A stretch of 64,000 nt of DNA, taken from Closterium sp. NIES-65. Taxonomy: Eukaryota > Streptophyta > Zygnematophyceae > Desmidiales > Closteriaceae. The translations under genes and the position numbers were made by a program. The notes beneath the pieces were generated by a model. It did not search any database and was not told the DNA's origin. It saw nothing but the letters and a program-made list of their open reading frames with translations. The DNA is taken from assembly GCA_948144175.1 (NCBI GenBank), contig CANXME010000388.1, positions 39,572 to 103,571 on the forward strand. The letters run 5' to 3'. Within the stretch, counting starts at the first letter, position 1, and the number at the start of each line of letters is the position of its first letter. Shown here piece after piece: positions 1 through 10,181 of the stretch.

Positions 1-300
1 ACGGTGTATGACTACGTGTCCCACAAGGCTGACCAGTCCGAGTACCAGTGCGAATCACGTAAGAGCAGCGAACAGCACTGAGAGACCCTCCACTCTGAGC
101 GTACCACTCACGAAGCTGGCGAGGCGTGAGAGACACGCGAGAGGGTCGCGGGAGCTGCATCTGGCCGCCACCACGAGTAGAAGCAGCAGGAGTGGTAGTA
201 GGAGTAGCGTCGCCACCCCTACAGCCCCAACCAGCGTACCACTCACGCAGCTGCTGCGGCGTGAGGGACTCACGCCGGCGTCGCTGGGGCTGCATTTGGC
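1..300 (-). pseudogene. Gag zinc-binding fragment of copia copy 1
   Basis: Read on the minus strand, the segment encodes a QLREWY motif and then a region resembling YVIRTG..TGQPCGT..HT of copia A at about 24.5 kb. In copies B and E the equivalent region has the form C-x-YV...G(E/Q)xCG..H..xxCF, which looks like an atypical zinc-binding nucleocapsid. The frame is broken, at least by an in-frame TAG near position 15, and the window edge cuts it. No functional product is expected from what is visible. Confidence 0.6.
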
Positions 301-974
301 TCCGCAAGTAGAAGCAGGAGCAGGACTAGCAGCAGGGAGGCAGGCAGCCAGGCAAGCCAAAAGGCAGGCAGGCAGGCAAGCAGGCGACGCGCAGCGTGCT
401 AGCAGGGCAAGAGCTCACCAGTGGTGGGAAGAGTAGGTTCGGCGACTCAGCGGCTCGGCAGCTCGGCGGCTCGGCGGCTCGGGCGACTCGGGCGGCTCGG
501 CGGCAAGGCGGCTCAGCAGCAACTGCAGCTCAGTAGCTCGGTGACTCGGCGGCTCGGCGGCAGGGCGGCTCGGCAGCAACTGCAGCTCAGCAGCTCAGCG
601 ACCCGGCGGCTCGGCGGTGGGGCGGCTCGGCTGCTGCAGTGGGAGATGAAGGAGGAGGAGAAGCAGGGGAGGCCACACACCTGCCACCCCTCTGCTGGCC
701 TCTCCCGTCGCCTGTCGAGGCGACCTGAGGGGGCCGCTTGCGGCCCCCGAAGGAGCCGCGACGGGCGACGGGAAAAGGGGGGGTGGGTGGTGGGGGGGCC
801 GGTAGGTGCAGCGGCGGGGCCAGCAGGTGCAGTTGCGGGGCCGGTAGAAGGGGACGGCAGGAGCCGTCAGGAGGGGACGGCGGGGCCGTCAGGAAGGGAC
901 GGCGGGGCCGTCACAAAGGGACGGCGGGGCCGTCAGGAGGTGACCGGGCCGCGACGGGGGCAGGCGGCGGGGCC

Positions 975-1460
975 GCGTAAGGGCCTGGGCGGGGCCGCGA
1001 CAGAGCCGTCGGCGGGGCCGCGTGAAAGCCGGGGCGGGGCCGCGTAGAAGCCGGGGCGGGGCCGCGCGAGAGCAGGCGGCGGGGCCGCGAAGGAGCCGGG
1101 GCGGGGCCGCGTGAGAGCAGGCGGCGGAGCGGCGTAAGGGCCTGGGCGGGGCCGCGACAAAGCCGTCGGCGGGGCCGCGTGAAAGCCGGGGCGGGGCCGC
1201 GTAGAAGCCGGGGCGGGGCCGCGCGAGAGCAGGCGGCGGGGCCGCGAAGGAGCCGGGGCGGGGCCGCGTGAGAGCAGGCGGCGGAGCCGCGTAAGGGCCT
1301 GGGCGGGGCCGCGACAAAGCCGTCGGCGGGGCCGCGTGAAAGCCGGGGCGGGGCCGCGTAGAAGCCGGGGCGGGGCCGCGCGAGAGCAGGCGGCGGGGCC
1401 GCGAAGGAGCCGGGGCGGGGCCGCGTGAGAGCAGGCGGCGGGGCCGCGACAGAGAGGGCG
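975..1460. repeat. 157-bp higher-order tandem repeat in copia leader
   Basis: The marker GGGCCTGGGCGGGGCCGCG occurs at 981, 1138 and 1295, giving a 157-bp period and about three copies. Each unit is built of roughly seven shorter units of about 22 bp sharing a GGCGGGGCCGCG core. It lies between the PBS and gag, in the untranslated leader. Confidence 0.85.
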
Positions 1461-1597
1461 GCGGGGCCGCGTCAGTGAAGGCGGCGGGGCCGCAGGGGAA
1501 ATGGCGACCCGAGGGGTCGCTAAAAAAAAGATCGCGCCTCGGGGGGCGCTTCGGTGGGCCCAAAAAAACGGTCCGTAGAAGGACCCGCTCTATACCA

Positions 1598-1729
1598 TGT
1601 GAGAATAAGCGAACAGGAATGAATGAACTAGCAGTGAAATGAGTACAAGTAGGAAACCCTAGAATTGTGTACCCCCTATAGGCTAACCCACTGTAGCCTA
1701 CACAAGCATAACATATATAATGTTTGACA
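1598..1729 (-). repeat. 5' LTR of copia copy 1
   Basis: On the minus strand it begins TGTCAAACATTATATATG and ends CTTATTCTCACA, directly before the TGGTAT primer site. It carries the inverted motif TAGGCTA...TAGCCTA shared with the other copia LTRs in the window. Confidence 0.85.
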
Positions 1730-1839
1730 CTACCTGCCATCCAGCCTCACATCCCGTTCTGCTGTTTGCTTCCTTCCTAGTGTTTTTACAACTAGTAAAA
1801 TAAAGACTACCGTACTAGTATCAGCCTTTTTCTGTAGGG
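1730..1839. other. Short flank between copia copy 1 and hAT
   Basis: AT-rich sequence without a recognisable gene. Its last eight bases, CTGTAGGG (1832-1839), are the left target-site duplication of the hAT. Confidence 0.6.
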
Positions 1840-1854
1840 CAGGGACGTCGCTAG
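1840..1854 (+). repeat. hAT left terminal inverted repeat
   Basis: CAGGGACGTCGCTAG, matching the right end (5854-5868) exactly in reverse complement. The 8-bp TSD CTGTAGGG precedes it. Confidence 0.95.
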
Positions 1855-2470
1855 CAGAAATTTTTTGTCTGTTTGTCCTATATTGGAGGGTAACTTTTTG
1901 ATTTAATCTGATAATTCAGAAATCAGGACTTAGTGAAATCTGTTCATTCAGAAATGCTTTTTTGCTATATCAGACCCATCAGAAACGTTTTCCATGTTCC
2001 TCTGATACATCAGGAGTACTTTCGGGTTTAGTCTGTTACCGAATCTTTCTACCCTTAGGCGTGATTCACGCGTGAGCAAGGCGTGGTGTGGGTGTTTTGC
2101 CGTGATTACCGGAGTGTATGCATCATGCACGCCGCCCCCCGTGTTCCCACGTGTTTCTATCGTACGTGGCCTGCCACAAGTGTGGGATTGGCTAGTTTAG
2201 TACAACAGTCATCAATCCAGCACCACAAACCCACAATTTCGGCGCCTGCCGAAGGTTCGGGAAGCGCGGTTTGGGTTCACCACAGTCAAGTGGTGCCACC
2301 CACAGTTTTCGGGAGCCATGCGCGGTTCGTCAACAGGGCTCTGTGGTCGGGCGTTGGGGTTTCGGGGGGGTCCTTCTTCTCCAGCCTCCTCTTGCAAACG
2401 CCCTACCTAGCCATTTTCACAGCGATTGCAGACGGTTATCGCCTTAGTCACGTAAGTCCGCCCTCTCGCC

Positions 2471-5400
2471 ATGGCGGACGACACGGAAACTGCCGAATCA
2501 CCCACCCCACGGCCCAAACCACCTGTCACGGGCCTCGATTTCCTACGCCGTTCCCAGCCAGCCGCCGTGTTAGGCGCCTCTTCGCCGACACGCGTACCAC
2601 CGTCTTCTTCCCCGAATCGGCAGGATGTCGCTCCTGTAGACTGGCCTGCTGTTAATGCTAGACGGGCTTTCAGTAGCACACCGCCTGTCTCCCCTAGTAC
2701 CTCTGCACGGATTAGAGCTAATCCTAGATCGCAAGCGGCGCCTAGCACTTCACGTGGTACTGCCGTGGGACGATTCTCAAAGGCAGGCCGATATACCCAG
2801 AGCACGCTGCGTATTGCAAAGACGGGGGTTCCTCACGTCCGCATCGTGTCAGGACCCACGCCAGAGCCTAGAGTTGAGGCTGCTGCTGCATCAACAGCAC
2901 CAGCAGCTCATCCCACAGGTGATCCTGGGCCTTCCAGGAGCACCATCCACGTCCCTGATCCAGACGCGCTTATGGAGAAGCTCCACGAGCTGTCCAAGGA
3001 ATTTTGGCGCGACAAATTCAAGTGGCTGATTATCACGCAGAGGAAGGACGGGACGCCGTGCATGAAGTGCAGTATATGCATGGCTCACGGTCCAGCCCAC
3101 TGGAAGTTTGGTAAATACGGCGAAGGTGGCGTTGATATCCAGCGGCAAACAATGCGGAAGCACGCGCTCAGCCTCAAGCATCAAGACGCAGTCAAAGCCA
3201 AGCTTCGCGCCGAAGGCGGTAAGGTTGCACAGAGGGGCATTGAGCAGTTCGAAAACGACGACAACGAGACTTCTCGGTTGAAACAACTGATGCTGGTCGT
3301 GCTATTTATCTGCAAATCCGATTCCCCCATCTCCCTGTTTATTGATCTTGTTCGCCTGTTGGGTGAGCTTCAGACGCCGCACATCCCGGACAAGTCCATA
3401 GGGACATACCAGTCAGCGTGAGTGAAATTCTTTCTTGGTTTGTGTTTTTATTGTCACTACGACTAATACCACCTTCACTGTGTTGTGCAGGTACGGCTTC
3501 CGTGAAATTACCGAAGCGATCGTCACCAACCTGAGGCAGCAGCAGATGCGCCACATCCAGGCGTCTCCGTTCTTAGGAATTCAACTCGACGAGAGTACCG
3601 ACCGGCGCAGAGGCAAGCACATGATAGTCTATCTTAGCTTCATTCGCGACGCCGAGGTCGTCACCGAGCTGTTTGGGCACCTGACAGTCGAGAAGTGCGA
3701 CGCGTCGTCTCTGCTGACAGTACTTCTCGCCCATTTGGCCGTGACGGGCGTCGACATCATGAAACTGACGGGCATCAGTACGGATGGCGCGAGCGTGATG
3801 CGGGGTTCACAGGCTGGAGTGGCGACCCAGCTGAAACTGCGAGTCCCACACCTGGTGACGTGCCACTGCATCGCTCACAGGTGCGATGACAAAATCTCTC
3901 TGGCGGTGGTGTATGATCTTGTTGTCAAACGTTTTTCAGTGTTCTAACCGCTTCTTTTTGCACACTTGCAGGGAGGCTCTCGCCGCGAAGGACGCGGCGG
4001 AGGCGGTGCCCGACCTCAGCATGGTCGACACGGTCGTGCGGAGCATCGCAGAGAACTTGGGGAGGAGCATCGTCTTGCACTCCCGGTTCATGGAGCTACA
4101 ACACATCCTGCACGAGACGTCTCTGGAGGTGCAGGGTTTTAAAGACGTTCGATGGCTGGCGCGTGGCGATGCGATTCGGAGGCTCGTGGAAGTCCTACCG
4201 GCGGCGATAGTGGTGTTGTGGGAGCAAGACAAGAAGGCCTACAAGACAGTCTCGAGTTTCAAGTTCCACTTCTTCCTGTTTTTCCTGGCAGATGTGCTGA
4301 AACTGCTCAACGAGCTGAACCTCAAGTTTCAACGGCGCATGGTGAGCAGTAGAGAGGTCCGTGCTGATGTTCATGCACTCGAACGTGTCTGACGTTGGCT
4401 TCTTGCCGTGTGCAGGTGGACATCACCCGGGTGGCATCAATGGTCCACAACACGTGCGACAAGCTGAAGCAGCGATACATCGAGCACGGCGTCAACTACG
4501 CTGAGGATAGCGAGTTGCTCACCGAGTTCATGGAGAAGCACGGAGCGTTGGACAAGCGGGAGGTGACGGTCGAAGGCATGGATGGGGAGGGAAGTCCCGT
4601 TAAACACACTTTCATGCTGCACGAGGACGCCATCAAGGGACAGAAGTCAAAAGGCGACATAGAATCATGCATCACTGTAACCCGCCTGTTTGCGCAGGAA
4701 ATTGTGAAGCACCTCCTGAAGCGGATGGAGAGCCTAGACACCCTCACCGGAGCGAAGCTTTTCCTGCCTGACGCGTACCCCGAGGGAAGCGCGAAGAGAG
4801 ACCGCCTCTGCCAAGCCTGGTTCCAGTCTCTCCGCACGCTGTTCAGTGCGGAGAAGTGCGTACTTCCAGGTAATCTGTGCGTCTCTGTTGTGCGTCAATG
4901 TTACACGCTTGGTGATATGGTACCGCCACTGACTTATCTCCCCGTTGGCCCCCGCCCCTCTTGTATTTGCAATTGTGCGTGAGCAGGAGTGAGCTGGAAA
5001 AAGGCGGGACGAGAACTGGTGCCGTTTACCAAGATGATGGCCTCGCAGTACAAGGACCAGACCTTCCACGCCGGCCTCAAGCACATGTTGCGCAGCGACG
5101 ACTGGGAGACGAGCTACCCCAACATGGTCCGCATCTGGATCGCCCTCGCCGTGCTGCCGCTGAGCACCGTCGAGTGCGAGCGCGGCTTCTCGAGGCAAAA
5201 CATCATCAAATCGTGGCTCCGCGGGAATCTGTGCAACACACGCCTGGCGGACCTGATGTCGGTATCGCTCCTGCAGTACGAGCCGAACTGGGAGGACGTG
5301 GTGGCTGCTTGGAGGGGGGCAAAGAAGAGGCGCCCTGCTAAGGAAGTGACGACCAAGAACACTCCAGAGAGAGCCCCAAAGCGGAAGGCCGAGAGAGGAA

Positions 5401-5567
5401 CGTCAGCTGCTGCCTCCAATGGAGACGAAGATGATGAGGAGGACGTGGTCAGGCGGAGGACCTCTAAGAAGGGCAAACCACGTGCAGCTGTAGCAGTGTC
5501 GGACGACAGTGATGATGACAATGGGCTTGATGTCCGCGCCACGATAGTAGAGTCTGACACTGAGTAG
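2471..5567 (+). CDS. hAT transposase, five exons, 913 residues
   Basis: The protein cuts and inserts hAT ends. Proposed exons are 2471-3417, 3491-3880, 3972-4341, 4416-4869 and 4987-5567; all introns are GT-AG and the joined frame is open. The N-terminus is Pro/Ser-rich, then comes a Cys2-type zinc finger (CMKCSIC near residue 195, with His-rich KHALSLKHQ downstream) like the BED/TTF-type fingers of ZNF862-like transposases. Exon 2 holds LDESTD and later STDGASVM, both fitting catalytic Asp motifs of the RNase H-like fold, and ends CHCIAHR. Exon 3 carries an RWLARGDAIRRL segment. Exon 5 holds the C-terminal hAT dimerisation region (YPNMVRIW, STVECERGFS with the likely catalytic Glu) and ends in a basic, then acidic tail. 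No stop or frameshift is visible. The ATG at 2471 gives the longest open exon 1. Confidence 0.9.
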
Positions 5568-5798
5568 ACTAGACTAGAGTAGATGTAATTTGTAGTGTAA
5601 TAACACCTCACCAGTAGTTACATAATTTTTTATTTGATAGTTCTTTTACCGTAGTATTTAGCTTTAACTTCTGCTAGAGTTGATGCAATGCAACCCAAAA
5701 AAAATAAAAATCAGACAAGCCAGTGCTTTAAGATCTGACAGATCAGACAGAGATTTTGGAAAATCCTGATCCACCAGACAGGGCATCACTCAGCCCAC

Positions 5799-5839
5799 TG
5801 ATGAAGCAGACGGGCCCGAAGGGCCCGTCTGCTCCATCA
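5799..5839. repeat. 19-bp stem hairpin inside hAT right end
   Basis: The two 19-bp arms around a GAA loop pair with a single mismatch; the core GCAGACGGGCCC / GGGCCCGTCTGC is perfect. It sits about 30 bp inside the right TIR. No equivalent is seen at the left end. Confidence 0.8.
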
Positions 5840-5853
5840 GGCTGCCTCAGATC

Positions 5854-5868
5854 CTAGCGACGTCCCTG
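5854..5868 (-). repeat. hAT right terminal inverted repeat
   Basis: CTAGCGACGTCCCTG, followed directly by the second TSD copy CTGTAGGG (5869-5876). Confidence 0.95.
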
Positions 5869-5876
5869 CTGTAGGG

Positions 5877-6094
5877 AACACTGATGTATCATACTTTTTT
5901 TTGTAAGTAACACTCAACTTTCAGACTTTTTTTTAGGCGACCCTGACGATCAGGGTCTAGGGGCAGATGGACCCTGATACCCTTACGTGCCTAAAAGTGA
6001 ATCTGAGGGCCTGGCCGTCTGCTCCGACGGTCCAGATGCATCTCAACCGTCTGGCGTTTCGAGTCAACTCTGACTCTTCACATTCGTTCTCGAT
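5877..6094. other. Interval between hAT and MITE, no gene
   Basis: The interval holds a small CCCTGA...TCAGGG inverted repeat near 5941 and an isolated CTGAGGGCCTG near 6003. The latter matches the right end of the neighbouring MITE and may mark an older relic. Confidence 0.4.
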
Positions 6095-6747
6095 CAGGCC
6101 CTCAGATTCGTTTTTGGCCTGTCTGATTCGTCAGACTAGTACAAAGTTTTAGTCTGAAAATCTCAGACTTGGTATAGAAAAAAGGCTGAAATTTCAGAGT
6201 GTCTTAAAACAAAAGTCTGATCATTCAGAATCACTGTATTCAATGTTCCATAGGAAGTGTATTCGATGTTTCATTCATCTGCTATCGAAACATGCTCTGA
6301 CAGGGCGAATATATGTGTCAGGGAGAATCTTGTGGTGCGAATGGGCGAATCTGCAATGTCAGAGCGATTTTGCTGTGATTGGGCGAAGATTGTTGCACTC
6401 TGACAGCGCAAATCTGGTGCGTCAGGGCGATTTTCCTATGATTGGGCGAAAATCTAGTGCTGTAAGACTCGGATTTGCGGTGTCAATTCGAATTTGCGTT
6501 GACAGTGCGAATCTGCTGTGACCCGTAACTCCGAATCACCAGTCAAGGATGCGTTTGTACGTTGAATTATCAGAGTACACTCTCAGGAAAATCTGAGCTC
6601 TCAGAGTTAGTCTTAAAAAAAGTCTGAAAATTACAGAGTTGAGGCCCAGAAAAGTCTGATTTTATCAGAGTACATAGGAAAAAAAAATCTGAAATATTAG
6701 AGAAAAATGCCCTTATCAGAGAAATAAGTCTGACTTCTGAGGGCCTG
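6095..6747. mobile_element. Non-autonomous hAT-type MITE, 653 bp
   Basis: Ends are CAGGCCCTCAGA (left) and TCTGAGGGCCTG (right), a perfect 12-bp inverted repeat. Flanking 8-mers are TTCTCGAT (6087-6094) and TTCTCAAT (6748-6755), a TSD with one mismatch. There is no transposase coding. The interior is dense in TCAGA/TCTGA words, as in the neighbouring hAT, and between 6290 and 6520 has a degenerate repeat of about 35-60 bp around GGGCGAATCTG / TGTCAGGGCGATTTT. The TIR differs from the nearby autonomous hAT, so mobilisation by that element is unproven. Confidence 0.8.
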
Positions 6748-6755
6748 TTCTCAAT

Positions 6756-7285
6756 CATGCATGCTTCTTTTAGCTGCGATCGGGATTGCATCGTAATCTT
6801 CATTCATTGCTATTAGTAACAAGGGGCACTTTATTGCTTACACAAATCTGGATGGTTACGCTGACGAACTCTCTACCGTGGGACTTGCTGGTTGGTGCCC
6901 AACCATCTTTCAAGATGCAGTTTTGCCTTTATCAACTGTATGTTGCCAACAGCTATTGTTGTCCCAGGCAGGCACCGGCAACCGAGTAGACAATTGCTCG
7001 CAATGCAGCAGTAGTGTTTTTAGTAATCAGTCGAAGGAAAGCTAGCTTTGCCAAGTACTGACCGATCACTCAAAAGCTTTTCTGTCTAAAGAACCCTAGA
7101 CTCTGCAGCCCATGCCGGATGGTACTGTGGTGATTCGCCCCAAGTACTTGCAATGCGTAATAAATGATGACATGGAGGGAAGCATTAGGCTGCTACTGTC
7201 CTAAAGCTTTTTTTTTGTTAGGAGGCGATTTTACCATCAGATAATCTTGCACACAAGCGTCCTCCCTCCTTAACAGGCGGTCTGC
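6756..7285. other. Intergenic interval, no gene recognised
   Basis: This is the region downstream of D1. A 67-codon ORF at 6786 has no features I recognise. Confidence 0.4.
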
Positions 7286-8787
7286 TTACACCTTGCAGCC
7301 CAAGTTGACAATTGCGGCACCTCTGTACAGGGAAACAAGAGGAAGTTAGAAATCAGCAGTGAGCGAGATCAAGCAATAAAGATGTTACAGCTGAATGCTT
7401 TCGAAAACGAAGTTGAAACTCGAATCAAAAGCGTACAGTACTTTACAGTACAGTACCTGTTCATCGGAGAGTGATTGTCCAGGACCTTGGACGCGCCAGT
7501 GGCGGAATACGCCCACAGAAGAGTGTTCTTCGCACCATACTTCACGGGGACAGTACCCTTACTACCGGCAGTGCGGGTGAACCTGCTTGAACGACCGAGG
7601 AAAGACAAACGCGTGTGCTTAGAAACAGACGACGGATAACGGAAAATGGACTGACACGCACCAAGGTCTCTTGCTAAGATGTTGATTGGAGGAAGAAAAA
7701 CATTGAAGCGATTCCGCGGTTTAAGCCCGCTTGTACTCACTTCATGATAGTCCCCTGGGCGTTGGTAACCACGCTCGTCTTCGTAATCGCGAAAGCCTTC
7801 GTTGGTTTCACATCGGCCTTCGCGATGGACTTCATGAAGTACGCATCAATTTTCTTCGGGCCTTGCAGGTTGCCGATCACAGCATCTGCGCGGGCCATCT
7901 TGCCCGCTGCGGAGAATCCGACGGACAACCAGCCCTTGTACGCGTTGCTCGTGGTTTTTGCCTCCAACGCGAAATCGACGGCGGTTGGGCTGTTCTTGAA
8001 GTGGAGCAAGAGCCTGATCATGCGACATATTCGAGGGAGGGTACAGCAAATGCCAGAATGAGTTTGCACTGTCTCTTTGCTTTCCATGATGGACGGGAAC
8101 GGTTAGGCGAGCCACGGAATCTGGAGGTAAGAATTCATGAAACGAGAGACAAGGTGAGTCGAATTGTTAGGTGATCAGAGGTGAAACAACGCTAGGAGGT
8201 ACTAAATCTAGTCGACTTAACCCCAGTGCCCAAAACCACGTAACACATATTTACCCACATAACCCATATTTACGGCGTATGATACAGTAGAAATGACTTT
8301 GAGTTTACTGAAAAGCCACCTTGGTTGCAACGACAGGAGGAGGTCACTGGCATCGAGCAATGTCGCAATGAATTGAATTGTGCGACATTGCTGAGGCATG
8401 TCGCGATACAGCACAAGCTGTGTGACATTGCTGCGACGCCGCAATGTAGGCAAGCCGTGCGTGGTTGCGGAACGATACACATCGATACACATACCTCCTA
8501 GATTATTAATTCGAGTTTTCACGAAACAGAATTGGAGACGTCTCCACGCACATCGACCAGTTTCGGAGAACATTAGACTCGATTCAAAAGACTGGACCTT
8601 ACCCTTTTTTTAGAGTGACCACAGCGTAACCAGAGTATAGCTTCGACTTGGAGCATGCCAAAGCCACTGGCGCGGCGGACACAAGCACGTGATCTGAAAA
8701 GCCTCCAACCAGGATCAATGCGAGGACGGTGAGGGACGCGAAACGCGCCAGTCCATGCTGGTGAACTGAGGAGTGGAGTCTGGCCAT
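7286..8787 (-). CDS. D1: secreted single-domain DOMON protein, complete
   Basis: Four exons on the minus strand: 8787-8603, 8013-7741, 7582-7457 and 7322-7286. All three introns are GT-AG and phase 2; the product has 206 residues. Residues 1-38 form a signal peptide (hydrophobic ASLTVLALILVGGF). The body fits DOMON: LLLHF at 63-67, KGWLSVGFSAAGKM at 88-101, LLWAYSATGASKVLDNH at 174-190, then RGAAIVNL. Met101 and His190 sit where plant AIR12-type DOMON domains hold their heme-b axial ligands (family knowledge). The only mature cysteines, C45 and C204, could form a disulfide closing the fold. There is no b561 membrane domain, so it would be a soluble or wall-associated extracellular redox protein. 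Heme binding is inference. D1 is divergent in orientation from D2-D4 but shares their exon plan. Confidence 0.8.
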
Positions 8788-9358
8788 AGCGGCGAGAGGA
8801 GAACTCGTTGGACGCGGAGGCGAGAGAACTGGCGGAACGGAGACGCGAAACACCGCAGCACTCGGAGGGATGAGCTGGTTGCAGGGAGAACGGTGAACCA
8901 GGCGGCTTTTGGGAGACTGGTGTGCAGTGCTTGTGAGAAAAGGCTCAGGAGGGTAGATATTAGTAGTGTGTGGTGGACCCGTAAGGCTGTGAAGTTGTAC
9001 ATGCTCGTTCAGGTCTGTTACTCTTGTAAGTGTCAACGGTGGGGTGCGGGGCGGCTTGGATGGAGCTTGGTTCGACGCGGATGAAACTTGGTTCCCTCGC
9101 AAAGCCGTGCCCGAGGCGCGTTGGCATGGTTATGGCGTGTCGGTGACACGCTGACGTCGTGCTGAATGCGCGCAGCCGGTGTGCTATGTCAGGATGGGAT
9201 TCGGAAAACCCATTCAAAAGGCAGCATCCGCTCTCCCGCCGACGTGCACCCGCGGTCGAATCGTTCATTGACATGTGGAGAATGATCTGGCGGTGGTCTG
9301 TTTCATTCAATTGATACTGCCCTTTCGCAACATTCCCTCCCATCTGTCGCAACTTTTT
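8788..9358. other. Upstream region of D1
   Basis: No gene is seen. It contains the D1 promoter region and ends at the 9-bp duplication CAACTTTTT (9350-9358) of the adjacent Mutator-like element. Confidence 0.4.
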
Positions 9359-10172
9359 GGGCATTTATCTTAGCGGTAACACTCATTGGGGTCGATTGCA
9401 CGCAAGGTAAGCCACGCGTCCAAATCGTAACTAAAGTATCTTCCGATTGCCTCCATGGTAACCAACGTGCCAGTTTGGTCAGCATTATTTCCAGAATGGT
9501 AATGAACAGTGCATTCCGAAATCCCAACTGGTAACTCGTCAGAACATCCGCGATGTACACCGTACGTACCCTGTATGACTCGGCAAAACTGAAAATGAGA
9601 TGGATATAGGCTTCGCATTGTAACATATTTGTTATAATTTCACGTTTATAACTTGAACACGTGTAGATGATAGTAAAACAATAAATGCTATTATGTTTGT
9701 CAAATTGTTGTCTTGACTAGGGATTACGAAATTAAAATGGATCCTGAATACGGTGTCTACAGAATTTATGTGCTATTATGCGGGCTGCGTCCATTTTAAT
9801 TTCGTAATCCCTAGTCAAGACAACAATTCGACAAACATAATAGCATTTATTGTTTAACTATCATCTACACATGTTCAGGTTATAAACGTGAAATTATAAC
9901 AAATATGTTACAATGCGAAGCCTATATCCATCTCATTTTCAGTTTTGCCGAGTCATACAGGGTACGTACGGTGTACATCGCGGATGTTCTGACGAGTTAC
10001 CAGTTGGGATTTCGGAATGCACTGTTCATTACCATTCTGGAAATAATGTTGACCAAACTGGCACGCTGGTTACCATGGAGACAATCAGAAGATACTTTAG
10101 TGACGATTTGGACACGTGGCTTACCTTGCGTGCAATTGACCCCAATGAGTGTTACCGCTAAGATAAATGCCC
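9359..10172. mobile_element. Palindromic long-TIR Mutator-like element, 814 bp
   Basis: Left arm 9359-9741 and right arm 9790-10172 are inverted copies of exactly 383 bp each, with only scattered mismatches, around a 48-bp loop (9742-9789). The ends read GGGCATTTATC / GATAAATGCCC. The identical 9-mer CAACTTTTT lies on both sides (9350-9358, 10173-10181); a 9-bp TSD is the hallmark of Mutator-like elements. No transposase is present. Matching ORFs of 82 and about 107 codons in the two arms follow from the symmetry. Confidence 0.85.
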
Positions 10173-10181
10173 CAACTTTTT

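Larger units (their letters stand above)
1..1729 (-). mobile_element. Copia-type LTR retrotransposon, 5' part only (copy 1)
   Basis: The element runs leftward out of the window. Seen on the minus strand in order: a 132-bp 5' LTR (1729 to 1598), a primer-binding site reading TGGTATAGAGC, a long GC-rich leader, and a gag-like zinc-binding region at the left edge. The PBS lacks one base of the initiator-Met-tRNA complement TGGTATCAGAGC used by copia elements. The leader joins directly to the QLREWY gag segment with no gag N-terminus, as in copia A. The far LTR and target duplication lie outside the window. Confidence 0.85.
1840..5868 (+). mobile_element. Complete autonomous hAT DNA transposon
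   Basis: The element is 4,029 bp long. It begins CAGGGACGTCGCTAG and ends with the exact reverse complement CTAGCGACGTCCCTG, a perfect 15-bp terminal inverted repeat. It is flanked by the identical 8-bp duplication CTGTAGGG (1832-1839 and 5869-5876), the length typical of hAT insertion. Both subterminal regions are AT-rich and full of TCAGA/TCTGA words, likely transposase-binding sites by analogy with other hATs. The transposase gene inside is intact. With perfect TIRs and TSDs this looks like a young insertion. Confidence 0.95.

Noticed and set aside
975-1500. CRISPR-like array
   Set aside because: The GC-rich repeats have no unique spacers, and the genome is eukaryotic.
889-1740. 283-codon Pro/Arg/Ala-rich ORF on the minus strand
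   Set aside because: It begins in the LTR and consists of leader repeats; not a protein gene.
8217-8573. Minus-strand ORF of 118 codons within D1 intron 1
   Set aside because: It lies wholly in an intron supported by conserved splice positions in all four paralogues, and shows no motif.
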